Source: Gemmatimonadaceae bacterium (GTDB taxonomy: Bacteria > Gemmatimonadota > Gemmatimonadetes > Gemmatimonadales > Gemmatimonadaceae). From it: 64,000 nt of DNA. The translations under genes and the position numbers were made by a program. The notes under the pieces are model-generated. The model searched no databases. It saw nothing but the letters and a program-made list of their open reading frames with translations, and had not been told where the DNA came from. Of this stretch, positions 8,914 through 17,151 are shown in pieces (position 1 is the first letter of the stretch; each line of letters starts with the position of its first letter). Location of the stretch: the NCBI GenBank assembly GCA_025934775.1, contig JAICWO010000004.1, positions 262,137 through 326,136 on the forward strand, in the 5' to 3' direction.

Positions 8914-11127
8914 TCACCACGCGGTGGCGAGCACGTCGAGATCGCGCGGCGCGAGCTCCGACGCGCCGGCGTCGGTCAGCTCGATCGCGCGCCCCGTCCC
9001 CGCGACGATCAACCGATCGCCAAGCGCGAAGATCGCGCGCAGCTCTGGAATGCGCTCGAGCAGGGCGAAGTACGCGCGGCTGTACGGTTTGATTCTGGTC
9101 ACGGCGAGGGCAGGAGTGAATCGCACGTCGGTCCACGTGGCATCGCGCAGCTCAAACGTGTGCCCGCCGGCCGTGCGTGTCGAGGCGCCGTGGTCGCGCG
9201 TCGCGGTCATCGCGAGGGAGTCGACGGCTGCGAGCGAGCGAACATTGCGCTGCGCCGACGCGGTTTTCGCGGCTTCGAATGCGCCGCCCGCGCCGGCCGC
9301 GCCGCCCGTGACGACGACCTCCTGCAGGCGCATGCTACCCATCGCGGGCGCCGACGCCGGCGCCGCCATGCCGAGATGCGTCGCCATCGCGCGCGGCTCG
9401 GCCACGAGGTACGAGGTGAACTCGGTGGGAATGCCGTAACGCTCGCCCAGGTCGCGGATCTCGTCGTCGAGCTCCGGGTTCGCGCCGTGCTTGCGACGCT
9501 CGGCGCTCAAGTATCCGATGCGCTGCGTCGCCCAAAGACGCGCGACGTACGGATTCGATCGGTCGCGGTCGGGAAAATCGGCGCGAGTGGTCCACTGGAG
9601 CGGCGCGCCGCGGCGCGTGCCGTCGATCGTGATCGTGGCCGCGCCATGCCCGCGATAGCGCGCGAGAATGATGAGATCCTCATCGGCGAACACGTCAGCG
9701 GGCTGCCCCGGAAGCATCTTCGAGAGCTTCACGTCGCCGTTCACGCGCACGCGCACGTCGGTGAGCACCGGGTCCACGAGCCGGTCGGCGACGATGCCGA
9801 CCATCCGCTCCACGGATTCCTCGGGCCGAACGAATTGCGCCGTGCCGCGCCCTTCGAGGGCGAGCTGCTCGAGCAGGCTCACGTTCACGTCGGACCCCAG
9901 GCCGAAGGTGAAGACCCGCCGGTGCGCATCGGCCGCGATTTCCGCGAGGCGGTCGGGATTGCCATCACCGACCGTCGGCATGCCATCAGTAACGAACAGT
10001 ACGACCGGCAAGCGATCGTTCGTCGTTGGAGTACGCATCGCTTCGCGCAGCGCACCCTCGATGTTCGTTCCGCCCTGCGCCTCGAGTGCGTCGAGGTAGC
10101 GGCTCGCCTCGCGCACGTGCTCCGGCGTGGCGAAGACCAGATCGTCCCTGAAGGTCCGTACGTCGGTCGAGAAGTCGATCAGCCGGAATCGATCGGTCGG
10201 TCGGAGAGTCGCCAGGAGCTGCTTTCCCGCCGCGCGCGCCTGTTCGATCTTGCGACCGCCCATCGAGCCGGAGACGTCGAGCACGAGGGTGACGTCGCGC
10301 GGCGTCACGTCCGCGCGACGCGTCATCGGCGGTGTCACGGTGATGAGCGCGAAGCCGCTGTCGTTCCCGGTCGCGTACGGCAGCATGGTGATCGCCGCGG
10401 CGTCGCTGCGGCGCACGGGCACGAGCAGCGTGACCTCGCGCGCCGCTCCCCGTACCGTGACCCGGCGGGAGCCGTCGTGATCCGAGACGTCGAGCTCATT
10501 CGTCGGCGAGTACGGCGTCCCGAGCTCTGCTGAGCTCTTGTACGCGAGGACGAAGCTGCTCGAGTCGGCCGCCCAGACGTTTCCGGTGGCGATCCCGCGC
10601 AGATAGTCGACGCGCAGCGCGTCCCCCTCGCGACGAGCGATCGTCTGGAATCGGACGACGACCCGCTTCTCTTCTCCGGGCGGCAGCGGAAAGATCCGGG
10701 CGCGGAGAAGGCCGTGCCCCATCCACTCGACGAGCGCGGGATCGCGTTGCGTGCGGACGATGGTCTCGTACACGCGGCGCGCGCTGTCGGCGTTCATCGT
10801 CTCGCCGGCGATCATCTCGCCATTGACGGAAAGCGCGAGATCCTGGAACGCCGCGTCGGCCGGTAACGGAAACAGATAGTCCGCTTCGCCGAGCCCGGCG
10901 CCGCGATTCACGAAACGCTCATCGATCTCGTACTGGAGCACGCGCCCGACGAGCTCCACGTGCACGTCGCTCCGCGTGCGGACGATCTGTGTCGCGCAGA
11001 GCTGCGGGACGCGGACGGCGGGATTGACGGCCGGCGTGCCAATGCACCGGCGCGGGATGATCCATCCCTGCGCGCCGAGGGGGGCGGCGAGTACGAGCAA
11101 TGCGACAAACGTGCGTATACCGCGCAT
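8914..11127 (-). CDS. Exported VIT and von Willebrand factor A domain protein
   Basis: 737 residues from the ATG at 11127, chosen because it is followed directly by a signal peptide ending in APLGAQ. A VIT domain spans about 45-165 (FVNRGAGLGEADYLFPLP), followed by a VWA domain from about 278 with a full metal-binding MIDAS motif D284-V-S-G-S288, TNIEGAL near 354 and TDGMPT near 380. After residue 590 comes LQEVVVTG (601-608) and a C-terminal domain I do not recognise. VIT/VWA proteins are thought to form metal-dependent contacts in the envelope; the link to the downstream ECF sigma/anti-sigma genes suggests a sensing or stress role, which is inference. Confidence 0.9.
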   Translation of the reverse strand: MRGIRTFVALLVLAAPLGAQGWIIPRRCIGTPAVNPAVRVPQLCATQIVRTRSDVHVELVGRVLQYEIDERFVNRGAGLGEADYLFPLPADAAFQDLALSVNGEMIAGETMNADSARRVYETIVRTQRDPALVEWMGHGLLRARIFPLPPGEEKRVVVRFQTIARREGDALRVDYLRGIATGNVWAADSSSFVLAYKSSAELGTPYSPTNELDVSDHDGSRRVTVRGAAREVTLLVPVRRSDAAAITMLPYATGNDSGFALITVTPPMTRRADVTPRDVTLVLDVSGSMGGRKIEQARAAGKQLLATLRPTDRFRLIDFSTDVRTFRDDLVFATPEHVREASRYLDALEAQGGTNIEGALREAMRTPTTNDRLPVVLFVTDGMPTVGDGNPDRLAEIAADAHRRVFTFGLGSDVNVSLLEQLALEGRGTAQFVRPEESVERMVGIVADRLVDPVLTDVRVRVNGDVKLSKMLPGQPADVFADEDLIILARYRGHGAATITIDGTRRGAPLQWTTRADFPDRDRSNPYVARLWATQRIGYLSAERRKHGANPELDDEIRDLGERYGIPTEFTSYLVAEPRAMATHLGMAAPASAPAMGSMRLQEVVVTGGAAGAGGAFEAAKTASAQRNVRSLAAVDSLAMTATRDHGASTRTAGGHTFELRDATWTDVRFTPALAVTRIKPYSRAYFALLERIPELRAIFALGDRLIVAGTGRAIELTDAGASELAPRDLDVLATAW

Positions 11128-11422
11128 GGTGTTGCTCCGAGTGTGTCGCACAGGAGACGTCGCTCGGCGGCCCGCTTGCACACGCGAGCCCGGTGGCGCC
11201 TGGGCGAGCTCGGGTTCCGGCGCCCTTGGCCACGCGAAACGCAGCGTCTCGCTCTGTGCGCGCACGGCTTCGCGCACGTCACGTGGGTCGCCCATTCCGC
11301 GCACCCGATCACTCCGTCACGCGGTCACAGGCGCAGGGGAGCGGTGTCGCTCCCCGAGCACCGTCACGTTGTCGCCGCGTCGCCTGGTCACCGAGCGAAG
11401 CGGCCGACTTAGATTGCGCGCC
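11128..11422. promoter_or_regulatory. Divergent intergenic region with a perfect hairpin
   Basis: This 295-bp gap carries the promoters of the leftward VIT/VWA operon and the rightward lhgO gene. A perfect 8-bp stem with a 4-base loop lies at 11336-11355 (GGGGAGCG and CGCTCCCC). I see no convincing -10/-35 pair and no small gene. Confidence 0.4.
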
Positions 11423-12607
11423 ATGCGAACCGTGGCCGTGATCGGTGGCGGACTCGTGGGACTCGCGAGCGCGCACAAGCTCCAACTCGGCACGCGATTC
11501 GACCGCGTGATCCTGATCGAGAAGGAGCGCGACGTCGGACTGCACCAGTCCACGCACAACAGCGGCGTGCTCCACGCGGGGCTGTACTATGCGCCCGGCT
11601 CGCTCAAGGCGCGCTTCGCGGTGCACGGGCTGCGCGAAATGGTCGCGTTCTGCCGCGAGCACGGCATCGCGCACGAGCAGTGCGGCAAGGTCGTGGTCGC
11701 GGTCGACGACTCCGAGCTCGACCGGCTCGCGACGCTGTTCGATCGCGGACAGAAGAACGGGTTGCAAGGGCTGCGGCGACTCGACGCCGCAGAGATTCGC
11801 GCGATCGAGCCGCACGCGGCGGGCATCGCCGCGGTGCACGTGCCGGAAGAAGGCATCGCCGACTACTCGGCGGTGTGCCAAACACTCAAGCGGCTGATCA
11901 CGGCGAACGGAGGCGAGGTCGTGCTCGAGGCGCCGGTGCGGCGGCTGGAGCGCACGAGCGCGGGATGGAGAATTCAGGCCGGCGCTCGAACGATCGACGC
12001 CTCCACGATCGCGAACTGCGCGGGGCTGCATTCCGACCGCGTCGCGCGGCTCGCCGGCGAGGCGACGGACGTCACCATCGTCCCCTTTCGCGGCGAGTAC
12101 TACACGCTGCGCCCCGATCGCGCGTTCCTCGTGCGCAATCTGATATATCCAGTTCCTAATCCCGCCTTCCCGTTTCTCGGCGTGCACTTCACGCGCATGA
12201 TTCACGGCGGCATCGAGGCCGGGCCCAACGCGGTGCTCGCCGGGGCGCGCGAGGGCTATCGCAAGACGACGCTCGATCTTCGCGATCTCGCGGGGGCGCT
12301 CTCGTTCACGGGCCTCTGGCGGTTCATCGCTCGCTATCCGAGCGTCGTCACGTACGAGGTCGCGCGATCGTTCAGCCCACGGCTCTTCCTGCGATCGCTG
12401 CAGCGCCTGGTGCCGCAGCTCCGCGCCGGCGACGTCGTGCGCGGACCGTCGGGCGTGCGCGCGATGGCGATGCTGCCCAACGGCGACCTCGTGCAGGATT
12501 TTCAGCTCATCGTTCGCGACGATGCGCTGCACGTCCTCAACGCGCCGAGCCCCGCGGCGACGGCGTCGCTCGCGATCGGCGGCGAAGTCGCGCGGCTCGT
12601 GCACTGA
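11423..12607 (+). CDS. lhgO: L-2-hydroxyglutarate oxidase
   Basis: 394 residues, FAD-dependent DAO-family fold. The Rossmann motif GGGLVGLASAHKL is at 8-20, followed by ERDVGLHQSTHNSGVLHAGLYY, which is characteristic of LhgO (YgaF). The mid-region RGEYYTLRP and the C-terminal GPSGVRAMAM also fit. It oxidises L-2-hydroxyglutarate to 2-oxoglutarate and passes electrons to the quinone pool, a metabolite-repair function. The ATG at 11423 is the first start giving the conserved N-terminus; no clear ribosome site precedes it. A short D-amino-acid or glycerol dehydrogenase relative is less likely given the HQSTHNSG motif. Confidence 0.92.
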   Translation: MRTVAVIGGGLVGLASAHKLQLGTRFDRVILIEKERDVGLHQSTHNSGVLHAGLYYAPGSLKARFAVHGLREMVAFCREHGIAHEQCGKVVVAVDDSELDRLATLFDRGQKNGLQGLRRLDAAEIRAIEPHAAGIAAVHVPEEGIADYSAVCQTLKRLITANGGEVVLEAPVRRLERTSAGWRIQAGARTIDASTIANCAGLHSDRVARLAGEATDVTIVPFRGEYYTLRPDRAFLVRNLIYPVPNPAFPFLGVHFTRMIHGGIEAGPNAVLAGAREGYRKTTLDLRDLAGALSFTGLWRFIARYPSVVTYEVARSFSPRLFLRSLQRLVPQLRAGDVVRGPSGVRAMAMLPNGDLVQDFQLIVRDDALHVLNAPSPAATASLAIGGEVARLVH

Positions 12608-12680
12608 CGACCGCCCATGGCATCGTCGTTGCCTTCGTGTCATCGAATTCCACAGGAGCGATGCATGGGCGAGCCAGAGT

Positions 12681-12824
12681 TCAGCGAACCCAAATCGAGC
12701 GATCCGCGCGCGCCCGGAAGCGCGGCGCGGCGTTCAGACGGGCGAGCACGATCAGGAACACCAGAGCGACTACGGCGGCGGACGGGACGGCGGTGCCTGA
12801 CGCCGACTGTGATGCATGTGACAA
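12681..12824 (-). CDS. Possible small single-helix membrane protein
   Basis: A 47-codon frame starting at a TTG that abuts the 41-bp palindrome and ending at a TGA at 12681. Residues about 13-29 (AVPSAAVVALVFLIVLA) form a plausible membrane helix, followed by a basic tail rich in arginine. No ribosome site is visible and the start codon is weak. It could be chance in GC-rich DNA; I include it because the hydrophobic segment has a natural charge pattern. Confidence 0.2.
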   Translation of the reverse strand: MSHASQSASGTAVPSAAVVALVFLIVLARLNAAPRFRARADRSIWVR

Positions 12825-12865
12825 AACACGAACGGCGGAGCACCAGGTGCTCCGCCGTTCGTGTT
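12825..12865. terminator. 41-bp perfect inverted repeat, candidate terminator
   Basis: Arms at 12825-12844 and 12846-12865 are perfectly complementary over 20 bases around one central base; folded RNA would make a stem of about 18 bp with a 5-base loop. On the minus strand the stem is followed by GTTTTGTC, a short U-rich run; on the plus strand there is no U-run. It could end the lhgO transcript, act as a two-way terminator, or be a repeat or binding site. Confidence 0.6.
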
Positions 12866-13061
12866 CCCGTGCTCTCCCCGTCGAACGAACTCACCCACTC
12901 CCCGCCGCCACACCACCACCACCCGTGGACGTGATAAAGCATCCCTCGTACCACTTCGCGTCATCAGCCGTTCTTTCGACGGTGCGAGCGTGCGTGGCAC
13001 GCCTATTTCCTAATCCAGCCGTGAAGAGGATCACCACCGACGTACATCAACCGGCTGTCCC

Positions 13062-14174
13062 ATGCGCTATCGCAAATCGACCCAGATCAGCTTCCTCGCG
13101 GGCGCCGCCATCGCGGGCGTCGCGGTGGCGCTCGTCGGGTGCGCGCAGGTATCGCGGTCGGGCCTGGCGAGCGCGACGCCGTCGCTCGCGCCTTCGAGCA
13201 GTCTCTATAGTCTCGCCTCGAGCAGCGCCCGATCGACGACCATTTATGAATCTCGTACAATCTCGTTCGCCCTCGACCGCATCGATCAACGGGAGCTGCC
13301 GCTCGATCAGACGTATCGCCACTCGGCGACCGGCAAGGGCGTGACCGTATATGTCTTCGATGGTGGAATCTCCGACACACATCCGGAGCTCGCCGGCCGC
13401 GTGCGCGCCGGATTCTCCGGCTTCCCCGACGATCCCAAGATCTGCAACGCGCACGGCACCGCCGTCGCGGGAGCAATCGCCGGCGCCACGCTCGGCGTCG
13501 CTCCGGAAGCCGAGATCGTCGATGTGAAGATGGTGCAGTGCGAGCGGCTGCGCGGCACGATCAAGGCGATCGTCGACGGGGCCAAGTGGGTCATCGAAGA
13601 TCACAAGGCGCATCCTGGACCGGCGATCGCGAACTGGTCGTTCATCGCCGACACCTCTGGCCGGATCGCGGAGCTGGACACCGCCGTCGCCGAGCTGCGC
13701 GCGAACGGCATTCCGGTGATCGTCTCGGCGGGCAATCTCGAGGTCGATGCGTGTCACGTTTCACCCGGCAACTCGCCGGGCGCGATCGTCGTCGGCGCGT
13801 CGGCCGTGGCGAGTGTTCCGGGACCGGACAGCACGATGCATCTCATCGACCGCCGCTCACCGGGGACGGCGTACGGCCACTGCGTGGATCTGTACGCGCC
13901 TGGCGACTCCGTGCTGCTGCCGAGCGTCGATCGCGACCTGCAGCCGATTACGCAGTTGTGGAATGGAACGTCGATGTCGGCTGGCTACGTGAGCGGCGCG
14001 GCGGCGCTGTACCTCGAGACGCATCCCGATGCGACGCCCGACCAGGTCGCCAATGAGCTCGAGCGCACCGCGACGCTGAACGTGCTCGAGGATACGCGTA
14101 GCCCGATTTCGCGGATGCTGTACGTGGGAGCGCAGAGCATGCGGGTTGAGATGCGGACGGCGTCGCGGCGTTAG
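13062..14174 (+). CDS. Subtilisin-like (S8) serine protease, lipoprotein
   Basis: 370 residues. The N-terminus is a lipoprotein signal with Cys27 after ALVG, so the enzyme is likely anchored in the envelope. The catalytic triad is complete: Asp100 in VFDGGISDTHPEL, His131 in HGTAVAGAIAG and Ser304 in NGTSMSAGYVSGAA; the oxyanion asparagine is Asn225 in VSAGN. A short propeptide-like stretch lies between residues 28 and 80. It follows the order and spacing of proteinase K-type subtilases. Substrate unknown. It is a single-gene unit, convergent with the next gene. Confidence 0.92.
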   Translation: MRYRKSTQISFLAGAAIAGVAVALVGCAQVSRSGLASATPSLAPSSSLYSLASSSARSTTIYESRTISFALDRIDQRELPLDQTYRHSATGKGVTVYVFDGGISDTHPELAGRVRAGFSGFPDDPKICNAHGTAVAGAIAGATLGVAPEAEIVDVKMVQCERLRGTIKAIVDGAKWVIEDHKAHPGPAIANWSFIADTSGRIAELDTAVAELRANGIPVIVSAGNLEVDACHVSPGNSPGAIVVGASAVASVPGPDSTMHLIDRRSPGTAYGHCVDLYAPGDSVLLPSVDRDLQPITQLWNGTSMSAGYVSGAAALYLETHPDATPDQVANELERTATLNVLEDTRSPISRMLYVGAQSMRVEMRTASRR

Positions 14175-14226
14175 CGCGGCATGGCGCCCACGAGGCCCGA
14201 TTGCCACGCGTGCGTGGATCGCTTCA

Positions 14227-14270
14227 TCAACAACGCACATTCCTGGCGCCGGGAAAATGTGCGTCGTTGA
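14227..14270. terminator. Hairpin between convergent genes
   Basis: Arms at 14227-14241 and 14256-14270 match with one mismatch in 15 bases; the loop contains a smaller GC-rich stem. It sits in the 108-bp gap between the ends of the subtilase gene (plus) and the next gene (minus), so a shared terminator is the simplest reading. Neither flank has a strong U-run. Confidence 0.6.
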
Positions 14271-14282
14271 CGAAACGAGCTG

Positions 14283-14753
14283 CTATGGCGTGAGCACAAC
14301 CGGTAGAAGAAGCGTGTCCGCCACTCGGTCGTACGGAAATGCATTCTGCTGGGCGACGATCGTCGATGTCAACGCACTACCGCTCGGCGGCGCGATCTGC
14401 ACGGCAATGCAGAGTTGGGGGCGAACCGTGCTTTGCCTGAATCGTATGATGTACGATCCGTCTGCATTCGATGTGCTCGTTACCGGATCTCCGAGCTGCA
14501 TCCCCGAGCAGTTGCCAATGAGAGTCGTGCCGGACTGATCGGAGTTGATCATGGTGAGGCGCAACTGCGCGCCGGCGACCGGAACGCCAGAGCGGTCCCG
14601 AACAGTGCCGATCACGAAAAGCGACTCGGCCATCGCCGTGGGCGTCGGCGGCAACAGTTGCTCGGACTTTTGACATGCGGCGGCGATCGTCACAATCACG
14701 ATTCCACCAATGACAGCCCCTCGTCGATACACCGCTAGAGATCCTCGATTCAT
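14283..14753 (-). CDS. Small lipoprotein with carboxypeptidase-regulatory-like fold
   Basis: 156 residues. A hydrophobic segment at about 13-26 ends in IAAAC, a lipobox. The mature part contains GTVRDRSGVPVAGAQLRL (about 49-66) and SNADGSYIIRF, the pattern of carboxypeptidase-regulatory-like or SpaA-like beta-sandwich domains that sit at the cell surface. Two cysteines (near C100 and C135) could form a disulfide. Function unknown. It lies 29 bp after the next leftward gene and is probably co-transcribed with it. Confidence 0.7.
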   Translation of the reverse strand: MNRGSLAVYRRGAVIGGIVIVTIAAACQKSEQLLPPTPTAMAESLFVIGTVRDRSGVPVAGAQLRLTMINSDQSGTTLIGNCSGMQLGDPVTSTSNADGSYIIRFRQSTVRPQLCIAVQIAPPSGSALTSTIVAQQNAFPYDRVADTLLLPVVLTP

Positions 14754-14782
14754 TGCTCACCTCGTTGCGACTGTACCTGGGA

Positions 14783-15934
14783 CTAATTGGTGCTCGGGGT
14801 CCATGCAAACCAGTAATTCGGATAGGACGGGTTTTCGACAAACGCCCACGCTCCGGTCGAGAAGCAATCGCCAGGGACCGATATGTTCAGCTCGGACCAG
14901 TAGCTCGGATCATCGTGGGCACCGGGGCTCGTGAGCGTTCCGCCCTGCATGACGTAAAGGCTCACTTGTCCGACGTCCACCGCTGGAATACTCGGGCAAC
15001 TCGGGCTATTAGCGTGATCGGCTACGCCGTAGCTCTCATGCATGGTCCAGCCGGAACTATCCGTCGGGGCGCCGCCTTGATTGGCAATTTGCGTCGTTCC
15101 ACAACTCGTCTGCTGCATGTTGTCGTACGACCCCGTCGAGAAATTATAGAAGAACACGTTCCAGCAATCGTAGTCGGTCGGGCCCAACGAGAAGTTTGTG
15201 GGCTGCACGACCATAAAATAGACGGAGTGCAGCTTTCCCCATTCGTCGTACTGAGATCGCACGTAGTGCGAACTGAAGGTTGAATTGGCAGAGATATCGT
15301 AATACCGCGTGAACGTTACCGCGTTGCACCAGTCCCAAAGGCCAATGGCGTCATTGGGCGGGCTGCCGACATACGCCGCCCCGATCCAGTGGATCGTCGT
15401 GACCTCCCAGCACGAGCCACCCGGAGCCAGTGTCGTGGGTGCGTAGATCTTTGAGTTGTTGCTGTAGCCGGGCGGTATGTCAATTTCCGGCCGTGCGTCA
15501 TTACGGGCGTACACACCGCGCCCGGCGTAAAGAAACCACCCTCGATGCACGCCGGTTGACGTCAGCGCCGGTGCGCCTGCGCCGGCCCGAGCCCGCGCGC
15601 GGAGGGTCGACGCGAGTATCAGCCCGCGGGTCGTCGGGATTGCTCGCTCGACGAGGGACGTCGAGCGAATTGCGACGATGTCCGCCGGCGGAGCGGTTCC
15701 CGGGCCATCGACGGACGGGTCATACGGCAGGATGTCGCCGGTCAGAATCTCGCCTTGTGCTACTCTTGTTCCGCGAGGCAAGAAATGAGTGGTGGGCGCC
15801 GCAATCGCGCTTCGGCGGGATTGCGTCTAAGGCGATAGGACTCGACCGGAATCGGATCCGTTGCTGCAGGCTGCAGCAAGTCCCATGAGCGCCGTCCGGA
15901 CAAGGACGGAACGAGAACGCCGGTACGCTTTCAT
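14783..15934 (-). pseudogene. Secreted lipoprotein of unknown function interrupted by an in-frame TAG
   Basis: The ATG at 15934 begins a lipoprotein signal (MKAYRRSRSV, then LMGLAAAC) of 35 codons, then a TAG at 15827-15829. The same frame continues without another stop to 14783, giving about 348 further codons, which include a Trp/Tyr/Asn-rich mature domain (WEVTTIHWIGAAY near the middle, repeated cysteines). So signal and mature protein are in register but separated by one amber codon. A TTG at 15781 could restart translation but would give a protein without an export signal. The options are a recent nonsense mutation, a sequencing error, or read-through. The mature domain looks like an extracellular beta-rich protein; I do not know the family. 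Confidence 0.7.
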
Positions 15935-16272
15935 ATGAGCGAGAGACTCCGGCGGCGCCGCATCGAGCGGTTCGATGCATGTGTGGATTCGTAGCTCGCC
16001 GGCACCGACGAGCGAAGCGCATCGACAACTGCGGAGCGCCGCGCATTGTGAATGCTCAGCCGACATCGCTGGCTTGATTTTGGCAAGATTAACAATATAC
16101 CACCATAATTATAGCATTCGTGATCGCGCATGCACTCGGCCAAAGAGCCGAACCAAGCTGCGTATATCAGCACGGTAACCGGGGTGGCGCGACCGGCCTG
16201 CGTCGAAACTCGCATCCGTAGGGGCGCGCGTGTTTCGTTGGATTGTGACCGCCCGCTGTCGCGGTATCTGAA
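15935..16272. other. 338-bp intergenic region with AT-rich promoter segment
   Basis: It lies upstream of the interrupted lipoprotein gene and downstream of the isomerase gene, both on the minus strand. No gene is supported. Bases 16086-16114 are strikingly AT-rich for this window and hold the promoter-like site listed separately. Confidence 0.5.
16096..16113 (-). promoter_or_regulatory. Putative leftward promoter with consensus -10
   Basis: The minus strand reads a perfect TATAAT at 16113-16108, with a second TATATT a few bases further on. No good -35 is seen. It would give a leader of about 165 nt for the lipoprotein gene starting at 15934. Confidence 0.4.
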
Positions 16273-17103
16273 TTACCGGCCGGCCAGAACCGGCGCGTAG
16301 ACTGCGTTCGCGAACCCCACCGCCGCAGCCACCGCGCTCACGTTCTTCCCTTCCCCGATCGCACGCATCTCGATCGAGATCCACCTGTCATACCGGATCT
16401 CGCTCAATGCGCGCGCCGCGGCGGCGTGATCTGACTCTGCCCCGAGGGGCTGGAGGTTGGGCTCGCTCGCGTGAAAGTGGCCGATGAACTCGGCCGCGTC
16501 GCGAATCGCGCGCGCTGGATCGTCGCCGCTCATCGTGACGCCGCCCATGTCGAGGTTCACCCGTATGGCGGGATTCGATACGCGCCGGCAGAGCTCCACC
16601 GCGTCCGCGGTCGTCGTGATGAAATCACAACCGTATGCCGCGGGATTTGCCTCGATGCAGATCACGGCGCCGTGCTGCTGCGCGTGCTCACCGAGCGCCG
16701 TGAAGAATGCCTCCGCCACCTTCATCGCATCGGTTGTCGACATGTCGCCGCGCGCGCGATTTTTGGGCGAGCCGAATACGAACGTCTTCGCGCCGAGTCC
16801 GGCGCCGAGGTGGACGATGCCCTTGAGATACTCGAGGAGCGCCGCGCGGCTCGATTCCTCGCCGAACAGTTGAAGGTCGGGCCGGCCGAACAGCAGCGCC
16901 TGCATCGCGATGATCTCGAGCCCGCGATGCTCCCACGACTTGCGATACGCGGCGATGTCGGCGAGCGACGCCCGGATTGGATTCTCCTTCCATTTGGTCG
17001 GCGCGATCTCGACGCCGCTCACGCCGGCCGCCCCGAGAACAGTCGAGACGGAGGCGTCCTCGGCGGGCTCCCAGGCAATGTTCGAGATGGCGAGGCGGGT
17101 CAT
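16273..17103 (-). CDS. Sugar phosphate isomerase/epimerase (xylose-isomerase-like TIM barrel)
   Basis: 276 residues with AP-endonuclease-2/xylose-isomerase-like barrel features: GVSGVEIAPTKW near 27-38, CIEANP near 147-152 with the metal-binding Glu, RVNLDMGG near 180-187 with Asp, GHFHASEPN near 208-216 with His, and ISIEMRA near 245-251 with Glu. These fit the four metal ligands of the family. The substrate is unknown. It is the last of four leftward genes (two glycosyltransferases, an SDR and this one), pointing to sugar modification, but a 48-bp AT-rich gap with its own palindrome separates it from the SDR gene. Confidence 0.85.
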   Translation of the reverse strand: MTRLAISNIAWEPAEDASVSTVLGAAGVSGVEIAPTKWKENPIRASLADIAAYRKSWEHRGLEIIAMQALLFGRPDLQLFGEESSRAALLEYLKGIVHLGAGLGAKTFVFGSPKNRARGDMSTTDAMKVAEAFFTALGEHAQQHGAVICIEANPAAYGCDFITTTADAVELCRRVSNPAIRVNLDMGGVTMSGDDPARAIRDAAEFIGHFHASEPNLQPLGAESDHAAAARALSEIRYDRWISIEMRAIGEGKNVSAVAAAVGFANAVYAPVLAGR

Positions 17104-17128
17104 GACGATGTTGATACCTGTTTTATAA

Positions 17129-17142
17129 TTCTATTTATAGAA
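17129..17142. promoter_or_regulatory. AT-rich palindrome in front of the isomerase gene
   Basis: TTCTAT-TT-ATAGAA is a 6-2-6 palindrome in a 48-bp AT-rich gap (17104-17151) between two leftward genes. Overlapping TATA-like words on the minus strand make this a possible operator and promoter for the isomerase gene alone. Confidence 0.4.
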
Positions 17143-17151
17143 CAATTCGAT

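Larger units (their letters stand above)
12608..13061. other. 454-bp intergenic region, no confident gene
   Basis: It lies between lhgO and the subtilase gene. It contains a 41-bp perfect inverted repeat (entered separately) and a possible short leftward reading frame beside it. Several longer frames cross the region on both strands, but none has a ribosome site plus a credible protein composition. The subtilase promoter should be in the right half, but no clear consensus is seen. Confidence 0.5.

Noticed and set aside
12661..12934. Possible 90-codon plus-strand gene with GGAG upstream at 12654-12657
   Set aside because: The frame runs through the 41-bp palindrome and ends in a Pro/His-rich tail, with no domain or hydrophobic pattern; probably chance.
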